Positions 47,110 through 57,696 of a DNA stretch of 64,000 nucleotides are shown here, one piece after another. How positions within the stretch are numbered: the stretch's first letter is position 1; every line of letters begins with the position of its first letter. The stretch lies in the NCBI GenBank assembly GCA_043228905.1, contig JBHGNT010000016.1:3596001-3660000 (forward strand), read 5' to 3'. The DNA comes from Azolla caroliniana. Taxonomy: Eukaryota > Polypodiophyta. Made by a program: the position numbers and the translations under genes. The notes under the pieces were generated by a model. The model had not been told where the DNA came from and did not search any database. It saw only the letters and a list, made by a program, of their open reading frames with translations.

Positions 47110-47321
47110 CACTTGGGAAGCAAAATGCATGTTTTTTATAAGGATGAGTGCCGGTGGTGTGGGGGTTGAAGCAGAATCTATTAAGAAGACTAGACTCATT
47201 TAGTTGTTTGTATGTATAGGTTTTGGCAGTAATAGGTGAGAAGTTGATGTGGACTTGATGACGCAAAATGTATGTTTTTGGATAAGGATGAGTGATGAGG
47301 TTATGGGGGACGAAGCATACT
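47110..47321. repeat. minisatellite, left part (split by the Gypsy)
   Basis: Units of about 110-140 bp contain ATAAGGATGAGTG(AT/CC)G..., GTGGGGGTTGAAGCA or GGGGGACGAAGCA, and TGTATGTATAGGTTTTGG. Units are visible from about 47141 and 47281. The array resumes at 53272 after the retrotransposon. Confidence 0.8.
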
Positions 47322-47755
47322 TGTTAACTCTTCGGGCCGGACAATGGCCTAACACAGGGTGTCTACATGAGACACTTCACCAAAGGGTGTTACGGCAACC
47401 GGATTAAACTTCAACGCTTAATCCAACTTAGTTAAGTTACTTATTAGGATCGTCTTTCATAACACGCGTAAGATATAACAATTAAGACAGAACGGCAATT
47501 AACACAGAGAGATAACAATGCTTAAGCTTTCATTAATTAACCACTAACTATTACATTGTATCCGAGCCTTTAAATAGGTTTCCGGTCTGTATTACAAAAC
47601 GGTGCCATCTGCACCTGTTCGGGATCGGTCCGGATCCGGAACGGCATACCGATTCCGGTCCGTCCGTCCACACTCATAGCTTAATTACAACCACATTCCT
47701 ACTACTTAATTAGCTCTCTGTTTCCCACTCTGGACTCCTTTGCCGGCCGGTAACA
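47322..47755 (-). repeat. 3' LTR of the Gypsy element, complete
   Basis: 434 bp, TGTTACCGG...GTTAACA on the minus strand. A TATTTAAA box on the minus strand at about 47579-47571 could be its TATA element. Confidence 0.9.
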
Positions 47756-47809
47756 CATGGCACGCCCATGGGACAGTACCTTGTACGTCAAATCTACAAC
47801 TAACCCTTG

Positions 47810-50806
47810 CTATTCTTCGTCCAAAATGTCCAGAATGCTTTGTTCGAGAGGCTCCAATGGTTCATCTGGAAGTGGTTGTTGTTGTTGTTGTTGTTGTTGC
47901 TCTGTTGCTGTCTGCTGCGGTGGGTCCGTTGGTGGTTGCTGCGGTTGCTCCTCCGTTTGTGGCTCTGACACCGGCGTCTCCGTCGTTGCTCCCTGCGTCG
48001 TAGTGGTCTCCGGTTGACTGGTTCCCGGCAGGCCCTCAGCCGGCGACGGTTCCTCATCACTAAGGTTAACCGTTGTCGCTTCCCGTGCTTTTTCTGCCCG
48101 TACCCGGGACCGCTCGTAGCTTTCAAACTGGATTTGAGTGTCCAACCTATCATCGTCCAGCTGAGCTACGAGCTGCCTGACCTGCACCAGCTGTTCATCT
48201 GCCAGGACTTGGAAGTCGTCGGCCAGCTCGTCCCGTATGGCGGTGAAGTCCTCGGAAATCAACGTATAACAGTCATCTCCTTCCTTCCGCCGGTTTGCCA
48301 CATCCGCCCGTAGCAACTAGAGTTCCGCCGCGTTTTGTGCCCACTTTGTCCACCATTTTACGGAGCTTTCATCAATCAAGTGTTTCGTCTGATTCAGCCA
48401 TGCCAGGAGGATGGACTGAATCCGGCTCGTTCCCAATTGCGATTTGGTTTCCGCCGCTTGCCGTTCCTCCTTCAGTTGTTTGATGATTTTGACGTTGTCC
48501 TCCGCCTGCGCCTTGTAATGCGTCAATTGCCTTTAATATGTACTTTGTAATTTCTGCAATACTGTTGACGCTCTCTCTTTGTCTTCTTGCTGCTGCCTCT
48601 AGAGCTCCATCTGGACCTTCTCTGCCTCTTCCAAGCGTCTTGTATTTTCCGCCCATTCGTCGGCGATCGCCATCGCGGCCCGATCAACTGCCTGCTGGAG
48701 CTCGGCCATCCGTTCTTTATGCTCTGTTTCCAGCCGTTTGTAGTCCTGGTGCAGGTGCTCAAAATCATCCGTCTTTTGCTTGAGCCGTGCATTGATCTAA
48801 CGACGGGCCCGGTCCTCGCGGTCCTTCTGCTGGCGGAGCTCTTCCTTTAGCCGTTCAATCTTTGTTTCTGCCGTTTTCCGCAGCTTGTCCTTTTCCTGCA
48901 GCACTTTGTCTTTCTCCTCCTTTAGCCGGTCGTACGCTTGATGGCCTTTCCGGAGGCTCTCCTCTGCCCGGCGGAGGTTCTCAGCAGTCTTCTTTAATTC
49001 GGCTTCGGCCGCCGTCTTCAATTCTCGTTCACGGCTCCTTAGCGCTTCTTGTGCGGCAAGTTCCTCTCTCAATTCCGCAAGCTCCCGAGCTTGCGCCGCA
49101 TCTCTCGCCGGAACGGTTTCCGTTGCCGGGGTCTTATTGCTATGTACAGGTCGTTCCGTTTCTTTATTCTGTACACTTACCGGAGTCACCGGTGATTGGA
49201 TCCGTATTTTGGCCATCTCTATCGTGACCTGATCCAAATCTTTTTCAAGGCACCGGATTCTGGACCGGGCCGTCTCTAGTTGTTCGGTTGTGACGAGCAA
49301 CCGTTCGCTTTGCGCTCTTTCTTCCGCCTCTATATACCCCACTGCTCCGGCTATCTGTTCGCCTATCCACCGGAGCCATAGGCTACCGGTGCCTTGTTGT
49401 GCTTGCACGGAGGTTTGATAGATGGACTCACTTGTAGAGGGGTGGTCCCGCCTGGTTGCGCCGAGTTGCAGTTCCTTTTCTGCCCATGGACCATCTTGCT
49501 GTCCTGGTTCCCTTTGCGCTTCTTCTTGGCTGACCGAGGGAGGCTGTAGTGACCTTTCTGGCTCTGGCGGGATGGGACTTGCCGGTGTTGCCGGTGGTGC
49601 CGGGGCTTCTGTTTCTGGTGCCATCTGCACCGGTTCCGGTTCCTTCCTTGGCGTGGGAGTCTCAGTCTGGGGAGCCGGTGTTCCCTCCGTCTTAGGGTCC
49701 GAACGTTTCCCGGCTGTCTCAACGGTCCTTGCCGACGACCGTCGCTGGAAGTGCTCCGTAGGCTCCTCCTCTATTTCCTCCTCCTGAGCTCCGGCATTGA
49801 GTTTTGCCGCCAAGGGGTCCACTTCTCGATTCACCGGTCGGCGGAGTGTGACCTTTACGGGCCGTGCCGGTGGTTCCTCCAGCGCCTCTGTTGGGCGCTT
49901 CCGGCTTCCGCTTCCTGTTGCCGCCTGTTCTGCATCCACCGCCTTTCCCTTACTGGCCTTAGAGGCCAACATCTGTTGCCGTTTGGAAGCCGTCCTTGGG
50001 GTGCCGTCCGGCACTCTTCCTCGCTTCTTGGGCTGGACGGTCTGAACGGGTGGCACCAACAAGGTGAGCCACTGCGTTACGGCATGCCATATCCTTCGTC
50101 CGTCTCGGCCTTCTTTGCCGTCTTTGCCTCTGACGATCTCGATCGCCGCACACAACCCATCTGCAATCAATACCGGCCAATCCACCTTGATCCCTTCATA
50201 GGTGGCGATGATCATCCCTGCCCGGTTCTGCGGCATGACAGGGGGTCTAGGGTACACGTGGCCGTATTCATGGAGCACACGAGCAATTTCGCGGAACAAC
50301 ATATCCCCGCCGCCCTGTGTCCGGTAGCCCTTGCTGGCTAGAGAGTACTCACCAAAATACCTGATGAGTTGCTCCGGGGTTGGATTGTCGATCGTGAGTA
50401 TGCCTCCCTCCGGAAGGCCTGTTAACGCTCGAATCGCCTCTGCCGTTATGACCTCTGTATCGATTTCCTTGATCACTTTGTCGGCTTCTTTGTGTTGCGG
50501 TACTTCCATCATCATCAAGAAGCCCTCAAGCCCGTGTTGCTTCAGCCATGTCTTGGCGGCTTCCGACAGCGTTTGCGGGTCCATCTCTGTGTCGGGGTCG
50601 GATTGCGGTGACGAGGATGGATGGTGATGAGAGCGGGGTTGAGAAAGAGAGAGTTCAGAAGGCGGGGGTTCTCTGTGCGCAGGTTCTCGTCTGATGATCT
50701 TGCAGCGTTTCGATGCTTCTGTGCTCCTGGGTTCGCGAAAGTAGAGGGTCTCTATGCGCAATGGTTTTTGTTTGTGCATTTTGGCGCCTTTTTCGAGTTT
50801 GTGCAT
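47810..50806 (-). pseudogene. large extra ORF of the Gypsy: globular domain plus long coiled coil
   Basis: One frame of about 998 codons runs from 50806 to 47810, same strand and frame as pol, about 150 bp after the integrase stop. Four in-frame stops break it: TAG at 48799-48797, TAG 48601-48599, TAA 48535-48533, TAG 48319-48317. The uninterrupted first part is 669 codons. Translation may start at 50806 or, more plausibly, at MDPQTLSEA (50584, residue 75). Residues about 85-255 are globular (IRALTGLPEGG, NRAGMIIATYEGIKVDWPVL), loosely like 'putative plant transposon protein' domains of other Gypsy elements. A Pro/Glu/Thr-rich linker runs to about 470, then a long Glu/Lys/Arg/Gln-rich heptad coiled coil (RELAELREELAAQEAL; LKEEKDKVLQEKDKLRK), and finally a Gln/Pro-rich tail with nine consecutive Gln. 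The function is unknown. Confidence 0.75.
47875..47899 (-). repeat. (CAA)n microsatellite coding polyglutamine
   Basis: Eight GTT units on the plus strand encode a run of Gln near the C-terminus of the Gypsy extra ORF. Confidence 0.92.
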
Positions 50807-50953
50807 GTCGCGTACTTAAAATAGCATTATGTCCTGTGGTGGCGCTTTAAATGCCCACTACGTACCTTTTCGCTCCACGCTCTTTCCTCCATTCATTCCT
50901 CGTTTTTGCATGATTGTTTTTTTTTTTCAGTTATTATTATTATTAGTGTGACG

Positions 50954-52814
50954 TCACATGTCCGTTGGTCCTCCCGGACCCTTACCGGCATCATTCTCTC
51001 TGGTTCCCGACTTGCCGTCTCTGCCGTCTTGGTGGTTGCCATCGGTCCTTTGCTCAAACGGGTTCTTAGGCATCGGTCCTCTATATGCCTTTAACCGGAA
51101 TCCGTTGACCCATTTGCCCAGCACTTCGCCGGCAAGTGTCCCCAACTGGTAGGACCCATTATACTCCCGTGTTAGCCAATATGGTCCGGTCCATCTAAAC
51201 CTTAGTTTACCCGGCATCTTGCCCATCCGGGTTTGGAATACTAACACTGGTTTGCCGATTGCGAACATTTTTTCGTTACCTTTCCTGTGCCGGTCGACGA
51301 ATGCTTTCCATCGCCGTTGCTCCAATTCTAAATGTAGGATGCTGGCCAACCGTTATTCCTCTAGCTCACACAGCGCTGTCAACCTTATTGTCTCCGACTC
51401 CTTCTCGTTCAGTCGTTCTCGTAGCTGGATCCGTAAGCTAGGTACTTGAAATTCTACCGGCATGACCGCCTCGAGTCCGAACGCCAACCGGAACGGTGTT
51501 GTTCGGATGCTCGTTTTGTATGTCGTTCGGTATGCCCAAAGCGCTCTATGTAGCTTTGTGTCCCAATCCGTCCGGTTCTCGTTGACGATCTTCCGAAGGA
51601 TGTTCTGGAGCGTCTTGTTTGTTGATTCCGCTAATCCGTTCGCCTGTGGATAGTAAGGTGTGCTTCGTTTGTGGACCACGGCATAGAAGGTTGTTAGGCT
51701 TTCCACTACTTGTCCGAGAAAGTGACCCCCTTGGTCACTTATCAATTCAATGGGGCATCCGTAACGGCACCAGATGTACTCATATAGAAACTTTGCCGTT
51801 GACGCAGCAGTGTTATCCCGTAAAGCTTTGGCCTCCACCCATTTCGTGCAGTAATCCGTAGCAACGATAACGTACCGATTACCCGTTCTCATTGCCGGTG
51901 GCTTGAACGGTCCTACAAAGTCCAGCCCCCACTTTTGGAATGGCTCGAGTGGTAGTACCGGCTGGTGTGGCATACGAGCCTGCTCCATTGGCTGGCCCAT
52001 TCTCTGGCATAGGTCACATTCTTTTGCGTACCGTACCGCATCTCTTAATGTCGTTGGCCACCATAGGCCACTTTGCCATATTTTTCTGGTTGTCGCATCT
52101 CCGGCATAGTGACCTCCGGCAACTCCGCAATGGGCTTCCCTCAGTATCAGTTCCTTTTCATCGTTGCGCACCGCCCGTCTCCATATGCCGTCCGCGCCCT
52201 TGTGGTACAGTGTGTCTTGCAGTAAGCAGAAATGTCAGCTTTGTACCGCCAGGCGTTTCCGTTCGTCCCGGTTCAGTTCTTCCGGAGGCAGTCCTGTGCT
52301 CAGAAACTGGTGCATATTTGTGAGCCACTTGTCTTCCTGGGCCACTGTCTCATCTGTTGCCGTCTCCGTAGTGACTCGAAACAGCTCCGCATCCGGAAAC
52401 TCATCCGGTACTCCGTCACCCGTCTCTCCGGACTCCAATCGGCTTAAGTAATCCGCTACGGCATGCTGTATACCGGGTCGGTGGAATATTTCAAACTCGA
52501 ACTCCTGTAACAATAAGGTCCACCGGGCCAATTTGCCAGTGAGTGACGCCTTGGACACCAGGTAAAGGAGTGCCGAATGATCTACATGGAAGGAAAACTT
52601 CCTTCCCAATAAATAGTGCCGAAACTTTGTCACACTGTAGATCATTCCTAGAGCTTCCCGTTCCGTAGTAGAGTAGTTCCGTTCTGCTTGGGATAGCTTC
52701 CGGCTGGCATACTACATTGGCCGGTACCACTTTGGTTCCGTAAGCTGCATCAGTACGCTTCCGATTGCGATGTCGGAGGCGTCCACAAAACGTGAAATTC
52801 TTTACTCCAATCTG
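50954..52814 (-). pseudogene. Gypsy pol remnant: RNase H and integrase
   Basis: The frame starts in the RT/RNase H joint (DWSKEFHV, then a 1-bp frameshift, FVDASDIAIGSVLM). RNase H follows (NYSTTEREALGMIYSV, HYLLGRKFSFHVDHSAL, LSRLES). The integrase has an H-H-C-C finger (HCGVAGGHY...CDLCQRMG) and a complete D-D-E triad: LDFVGPF, ISDQGGHF, NGLAESTNK. A C-terminal part (EQRRWKAFVDRH, LRFRWTGPYWL) ends in TGA at 50954. Stops: TAG 52714-52712, TGA 52237-52235, TAA 51352-51350. Upstream RT, protease and gag are absent, cut at about 52815-52827. No chromodomain is recognised. Confidence 0.9.
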
Positions 52815-52826
52815 GAGGTCCACGGG

Positions 52827-53096
52827 TAGGACAACAGGATGGTCCACGGGCAGAAAAGGAACTGCAACTCGGCGCAACCAGGCGGGACCACCCCTCTACA
52901 AGTGAGCCCATCTATCAAACCTTCGTGCAAGCACAACAAGGCACTGGTAGCCTGTGGCTCCGGTGGATAGGCGAACAGATAGCCGGAGCAGTGAGGTATA
53001 TAGAGGCGGAAGAAAGAGCACAAAGCGAACGGTTGCTCGTCACAACCGAACAACTAGAGACGGCCCGGTCCAGAATCCGGTGCCTTGAAAAAGATT
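52827..53096 (+). repeat. inverted copy of a 3'-ORF segment at the damaged Gypsy 5' end
   Basis: This 270-bp block is the reverse complement of 49236-49506, so the extra-ORF peptide (for example GSLWLRWIGEQIAGAV) reads on the plus strand here. A few mismatches separate the copies. The junction to the truncated LTR shares the trinucleotide TTT, suggesting microhomology repair or strand transfer during reverse transcription. Confidence 0.9.
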
Positions 53097-53271
53097 TCCG
53101 GTCTGTATTACAAAACAGTGCCATCTGCACCTGTTCGGGATCAGTCCGGATCCGGAACGGCATACCGATTCCGGTCCGTCCGTCCACACTCATAGCTTAA
53201 TTACAACCACATTCCTACTACTTAATTAGCTCTCCGTTTCCCACTCTGGACTCCTTTGCCGGCCGGTAACA
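53094..53271 (-). repeat. truncated 5' LTR of the Gypsy element
   Basis: 178 bp matching the 47579-47755 part of the complete LTR with only a few mismatches (CAGTGCC versus CGGTGCC, GATCAGTC versus GATCGGTC). The other 256 bp and the PBS are gone. Confidence 0.9.
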
Positions 53272-53765
53272 ATACTCTCATGAGGGGATGAGGAAAAAAG
53301 ACTCATGTATTGTTGTATGCATAGGATTTTGGTGGTATTCGGCGACATGGATGATGTGAACTTAATGACATAGGATTTATGTTTTAGATAAGGATGAGTG
53401 ATGATGGTGTGGAGGTCGAAGCACATTCTCATGAGGAGATGAGGAATTTAGACACATTTTCTTGTTTATGTGCAGGAATTTGGCGTATTCAACAATGATG
53501 GTGTGGAGGTTGAAGCACATTCTCATGAGATGAGGAATTTAGACACATTTTTTTGTTTATGTGCAAGAATTTGGTGTATTTGGCAAGATGGTTGATGAGG
53601 ACTTAACGAAGCAGTTTTTATGTTTTTTGATAAGGACGAGTGATGATGGTGTGGGGGCGAAGAATATGCTCATGAGGAGAGGAGGAAACTTGACTTAATT
53701 TGTTGTTCTATGTACAGGATTCTAGTGGTAATCCGGCAAGATGGTTGATGGGGAAAGAGGAAACA
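53272..53765. repeat. minisatellite, right part
   Basis: Units with GATAAGGA(T/C)GAGTGATGATGGTGTGG, GGTCGAAGCACATTCTCATGAGG and TTGTTTATGTGCA(G/A)GAATTTGG recur near 53388, 53498 and 53630. The left array ends in GAAGCATACT and this one begins with that target pentamer, so the Gypsy inserted inside a unit. Confidence 0.82.
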
Positions 53766-54118
53766 TAGTTGTTGACTACAATCACAGATGTGGAAAGTGG
53801 TCTCTTGAAAAACCAAAGAACGTGATCATCATCAAAACCGAGATCTACAAGTTGAAGAAGCATTGAATGGCACATAACTATGACCTCAGATGGTTTATTT
53901 CCAAGAAGAAGAAGAAGATAAATGTGCAATCAAAAATGCAATAGGCTTGGTGCCATAACAATATAAACAAAAAAGGAGATTGATCATGCCTAACATGAAA
54001 AATAATACAATCGGCCACATGCTTTAAATATCATATTGGCGTTGTACATATGAGGAAAAATAATTGCTTAACCCTTATTTAAATTGCATATTATTTATTT
54101 ATAAAACCACAATACGCT
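53766..54118. other. short AT-rich stretch
   Basis: No recognisable feature between the minisatellite and the next tandem duplication. Confidence 0.4.
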
Positions 54119-54122
54119 TAGC

Positions 54123-54495
54123 AAGACTTTTGAATTTTGTAAGTCCTTTGAGTCATTCAAAGTCCATCTTTAACCATGTCGCTAACATGTATATCAGTTG
54201 ATTCATCATAAAGAAACATGATGCCTTCAATAGTGTGCCTTTGTTGATTCATGATCGATGCTTAATAACTCTTTTCTAAATTAATCATCCTTGCAAATTG
54301 TCCCGTAAAGCAGTTGTGAAGACTTTTGAATTTCGTAAGGTCCTAAGGTCCTTTGAGTCATTCAAAGTCCATCTTTAACCATGTTGCTAAGATGTATATC
54401 GGTTGATTCATCATAAAAAAAACACAATGCCTTCAATCATGCACCGTTGTTGATTAATCATCTTTACAAATTGTCCCGAAAGTGTTTGCATGCCT
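54123..54495. repeat. 196-bp diverged tandem duplication
   Basis: AAGACTTTTGAATTT(T/C)GTAAG starts both units (54123 and 54319), which share TTTGAGTCATTCAAAGTCCA, GATTCATCATAAA and CAAATTGTCCCG(T/A)AA. The second unit has a small extra copy of GGTCCTAA. No coding content. Confidence 0.85.
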
Positions 54496-56070
54496 TATCA
54501 TAAATAGTCATATTGTAATGACCAACAATAAGCCCCAATTGGGATATTTTCCAATTCTCCCAATATAACATGGTGTAATGAATAGTAAAATGTGCGCTTT
54601 ACGGCATTGAGGCAATGAATTCCAGACATGAGCTACAAGTGTGATATTTTATTCATAAAAAAGTATTTGTAGATCTAGTTTTGGATCATACACACTAATA
54701 TGTTGCTCATAACAAAGGGCTTAACAACTTTGATATTGTCATATTTTCCAATGTACAAACACCACCAATTCTTTTCCAAAGGCAATGCCTACAAATTGTA
54801 GTAATAAGTGGAGTATTCATGGTTCATTTGAAATCATGAGATTGGACAACTCCAATATTGTTTTTTTAATCATAAACAAAAACATAATCATTTATTGGAA
54901 ATTTGCTTTTGCTCATTGTCCAAGGATATCTCTTGTTTTCCAAATGTTTATAGATCTAACAAACTCATATATCAAAGATTCCATGTAGACATGAAGTTTC
55001 AAACAAAACATCTTGTGTATAATGGTATCTTCAATATTTGTGCATTTTTGTTTAGGTTTTGAATGATTTTGCAACATGGTTGTCATATAATGAAATTAAT
55101 TGTTCAACATATAGACAATTTTTATTTATCTTTCACGTATTTTCCAACTCTACATTTGGAATCCCAAATATAAGGTATTTTACTTGTAGGCAATGCATTA
55201 TAATGTATCATGTGGTAACACCTAGGTACCAAAGCAACGTTGAATGCTATAGTATAATGGCAAATTGCAATGATTGCTCTCCTTCACATGTAAAGTTCAT
55301 TTACAACCATTTATGTAATCTTCGTTGTACATTGTTCACCCTCCCTAAATGGCACTTTACATATAAGCTTGAAACATAATGATCTATTTTACTTAAAATT
55401 TGAGAGAATCTTTTGTTGCTCAATGACAAATGCAATTGTTGTTCCTAGAAAAGAATAATCAAACAAAATGTTTAGGTACAAGCTAACTAGACCAATTATC
55501 AAAAATCGTCTATGTGGTTGTGATAATGATTTATGTTGGTCATTTAATTGGGAAAAAATTGGAATAATCTTGTGTTTATCCTTATTTTCCCATATGATGT
55601 TATGGTTTTCTCCACTTGTGGGAGTTACCATGATCATGGAAGGATTATTTACGAAACTCTTAACTAAGCATTATTGAATCTCTTAGATATGATCAATGGT
55701 TAACCCCAAGTTGCGAGTTTTTCTCCACACGTGTTCTTTGAGTGCACACTTTGTGATAGCATCCTAAATGAGGAGTAGCTAGTGTTTAACTCAACCATAT
55801 GCGTCGATGAGCTGTCAATGGTGTGACCATAGATGAGTAGGACAAAATATATTTAGGATAGAGAGAAATAGAGTAATGGGATTTACTAGTAAGAAATAGA
55901 ATAATATTCTCCATTGGCAAGTTAATATTTACTTAGCCTTGAAGAATGTATAATGTTACATTGACTTTAAGATAAGTACTATCTAGCACTAGCTTCTATG
56001 TGAGGAGCTAGGTAATTTAAATGACAAATCACTTGACATATAAAAGGAATATCCCCACCAATATCATTTG
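54496..56070. other. AT-rich stretch without recognisable gene
   Basis: Open frames up to about 106 codons on the plus strand (55059-55379) show no family motif and no splice context. No RNA gene was found. Confidence 0.4.
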
Positions 56071-56071
56071 A

Positions 56072-57690
56072 CTTTTTTTTATAAATGAAAATATATCCTT
56101 CCATTAGTTTTAAAAAGCATATCAGTTACAAAATATAAAATAGATGGAAAGGAAGTGACTATCCTTCCCTAGCCCGTCTTGTGTAAGACAATGGCTAGCC
56201 ATGAGTCCTTCGTTTGATAGACTTGATTGAGCACTTCCTCAATAATTGAGACATACCATGAATTTGCATATGCTCGAAGCAAATCAATCTTCCTCATCAT
56301 GTTCATATTCAACATATCCAGATACCACTTTTGGGTCATCTATTCCTCGAAGAACTTTACATGCATCTAATATACCACCACATTTACAATGACCAAGCAT
56401 CCTCTATTTTCCACATTCAACGTAAAACTCAAGCAGAGCATTAGGGTATAGAGGTCATTTTGTATGCCTCGATCCATTATTTCAGCATGTATGAGCATGC
56501 CTTCATGTAAAGCCATATGATTGGCATCGCATCCTCTATTTTCCAAATTCAACGTAAAACTCAAGCAAAGCATTATGGTAGAGAGGTCATTTTGTATGCC
56601 TCAATCCATGATTTCCGCATTTATGAGCATGCCTTCATGTAAAGCCATGTGATCAGCACCCACCTTGAGGGATCTTAGCCCATCGAACAGTTTATATGCC
56701 TCTGATAAACTTCCACATGTTGCATACCTATCAAGAGTGCTTCCAATGAGCATATCCAAGTTGATACCTAGTTGAGCGATGGCAAAATGGAGTTCTTTTC
56801 CTTTCTTTTAAATCAGATGTGTTCGAACATGAAAATCACATCTTGAATGCAAGATTTGAAGAACAATGACACCATCCATCTCATAAGAAGAAATGGAATT
56901 CTACATACATATCAATTAGCATACCATGTTCCACACCTTGCTTTCAAATACGATTGTGCACTTCTTGTCCTTTTTCTACTGCTCAAAAACATCCACATGT
57001 TTTCAAGTCACAAACAATGTGATGACATTCAAAGATATACCTTCTGAATGCATACATAAGTGCCATATAAAAGCATCCTCTCCCAACCTGTTTTCAGCCT
57101 ATCTTGAAATCAGTGTGGTCTTGAGTGTCTCCGCAAGAAAGTCACATTCCATATACAGCAAGACAGACAACTCCAACAATCACGTTATTTTCAAGTAATC
57201 CTTTCTTTGTTATCACCACATCCATTCCTTGGCCTTTGCTAACAACACATGCATGTCCACCTATTTTCAAGATACAAATCAGAGCTAAAGGATTGAGAAA
57301 GATACCGTAATCTTGCATAAACTCAACATAATTCTATGCTTCTTTATCTTGGTCATTCTCTACATATCCTCTAATGAATGAGGTCCAAAGCACCACATTT
57401 GAAGCCATGTGTAAAAATATTATCATTTTCAATTTTTAATTAGCTCATCCATTTGGACGAAACAGAAAAATTGTGTTCCCTTTCTATACATCTCCCATGT
57501 TGCCACATGCTTTCAACAAACTAGAAACTAAGTCTCGAAGGCCTTTCTTCTTGGCCCAAGCCTTGAGATTGCACAGAATCTCAATTATTTCTTTCTTTTC
57601 AACTGCTCATAGATTGCCATTGACATACATAACTCCCAAGATAGTACCAATAACAATTATACATAGCCACATGCTTCATATCGATGGAGG
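56072..57690 (-). pseudogene. PPR protein pseudogene, copy D (longest), fused to LINE
   Basis: Minus-strand text in broken frames gives SSLLKACGNMGDV, VVLWTSFIRGYVENDQDKEA, FMQDYGIFLNPLALICILK, KGQGMDVVITKKGLLENN, HSEGISLNVITLF, VEKGQEVHNRI, MLIDMYVEF, EAYKLFDGLRSLKVGADH and DSWLAIVLHKTG. These are PLS-type PPR motifs matching copies A to C. It ends with ACTAATGGAAGGATATATTTT and an A-rich run. Its 5' end abuts the LINE C-terminus at 57697 on the same strand. A 132-bp internal tandem duplication sits at 56397-56660. Confidence 0.75.
56397..56660. repeat. 132-bp tandem duplication inside PPR copy D
   Basis: The units at 56397-56528 and 56529-56660 both begin GCATCCTCTATTTTCCA and carry the same PPR fragment (HMALHEGMLI...AEIMDRGIQNDL). 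A handful of mismatches separate them. The equivalent part of copy C is single. Confidence 0.88.
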
Positions 57691-57696
57691 AAATAC

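Larger units (their letters stand above)
47322..53271 (-). mobile_element. rearranged Ty3/Gypsy retrotransposon with extra 3' ORF
   Basis: The borders are TGTTA...TAACA with a 5-bp TSD ATACT (47317-47321 and 53272-53276). On the minus strand the order is: truncated 5' LTR (53271-53094), inverted fragment of the element's own 3' ORF (53096-52827), RNase H and integrase (52814-50954), large extra ORF (50806-47810), 3' LTR (47755-47322). Gag, protease and most of RT are missing. Lack of a visible chromodomain and the extra ORF after integrase suggest a Tat/Athila-type lineage, by inference. Confidence 0.9.

Noticed and set aside
49363-50341. Plus-strand and other-frame ORFs up to 196 codons over the Gypsy extra ORF
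   Set aside because: They are frame shadows of the GC-rich minus-strand coiled-coil ORF, with Ser/Arg/Pro-rich composition and no domains.
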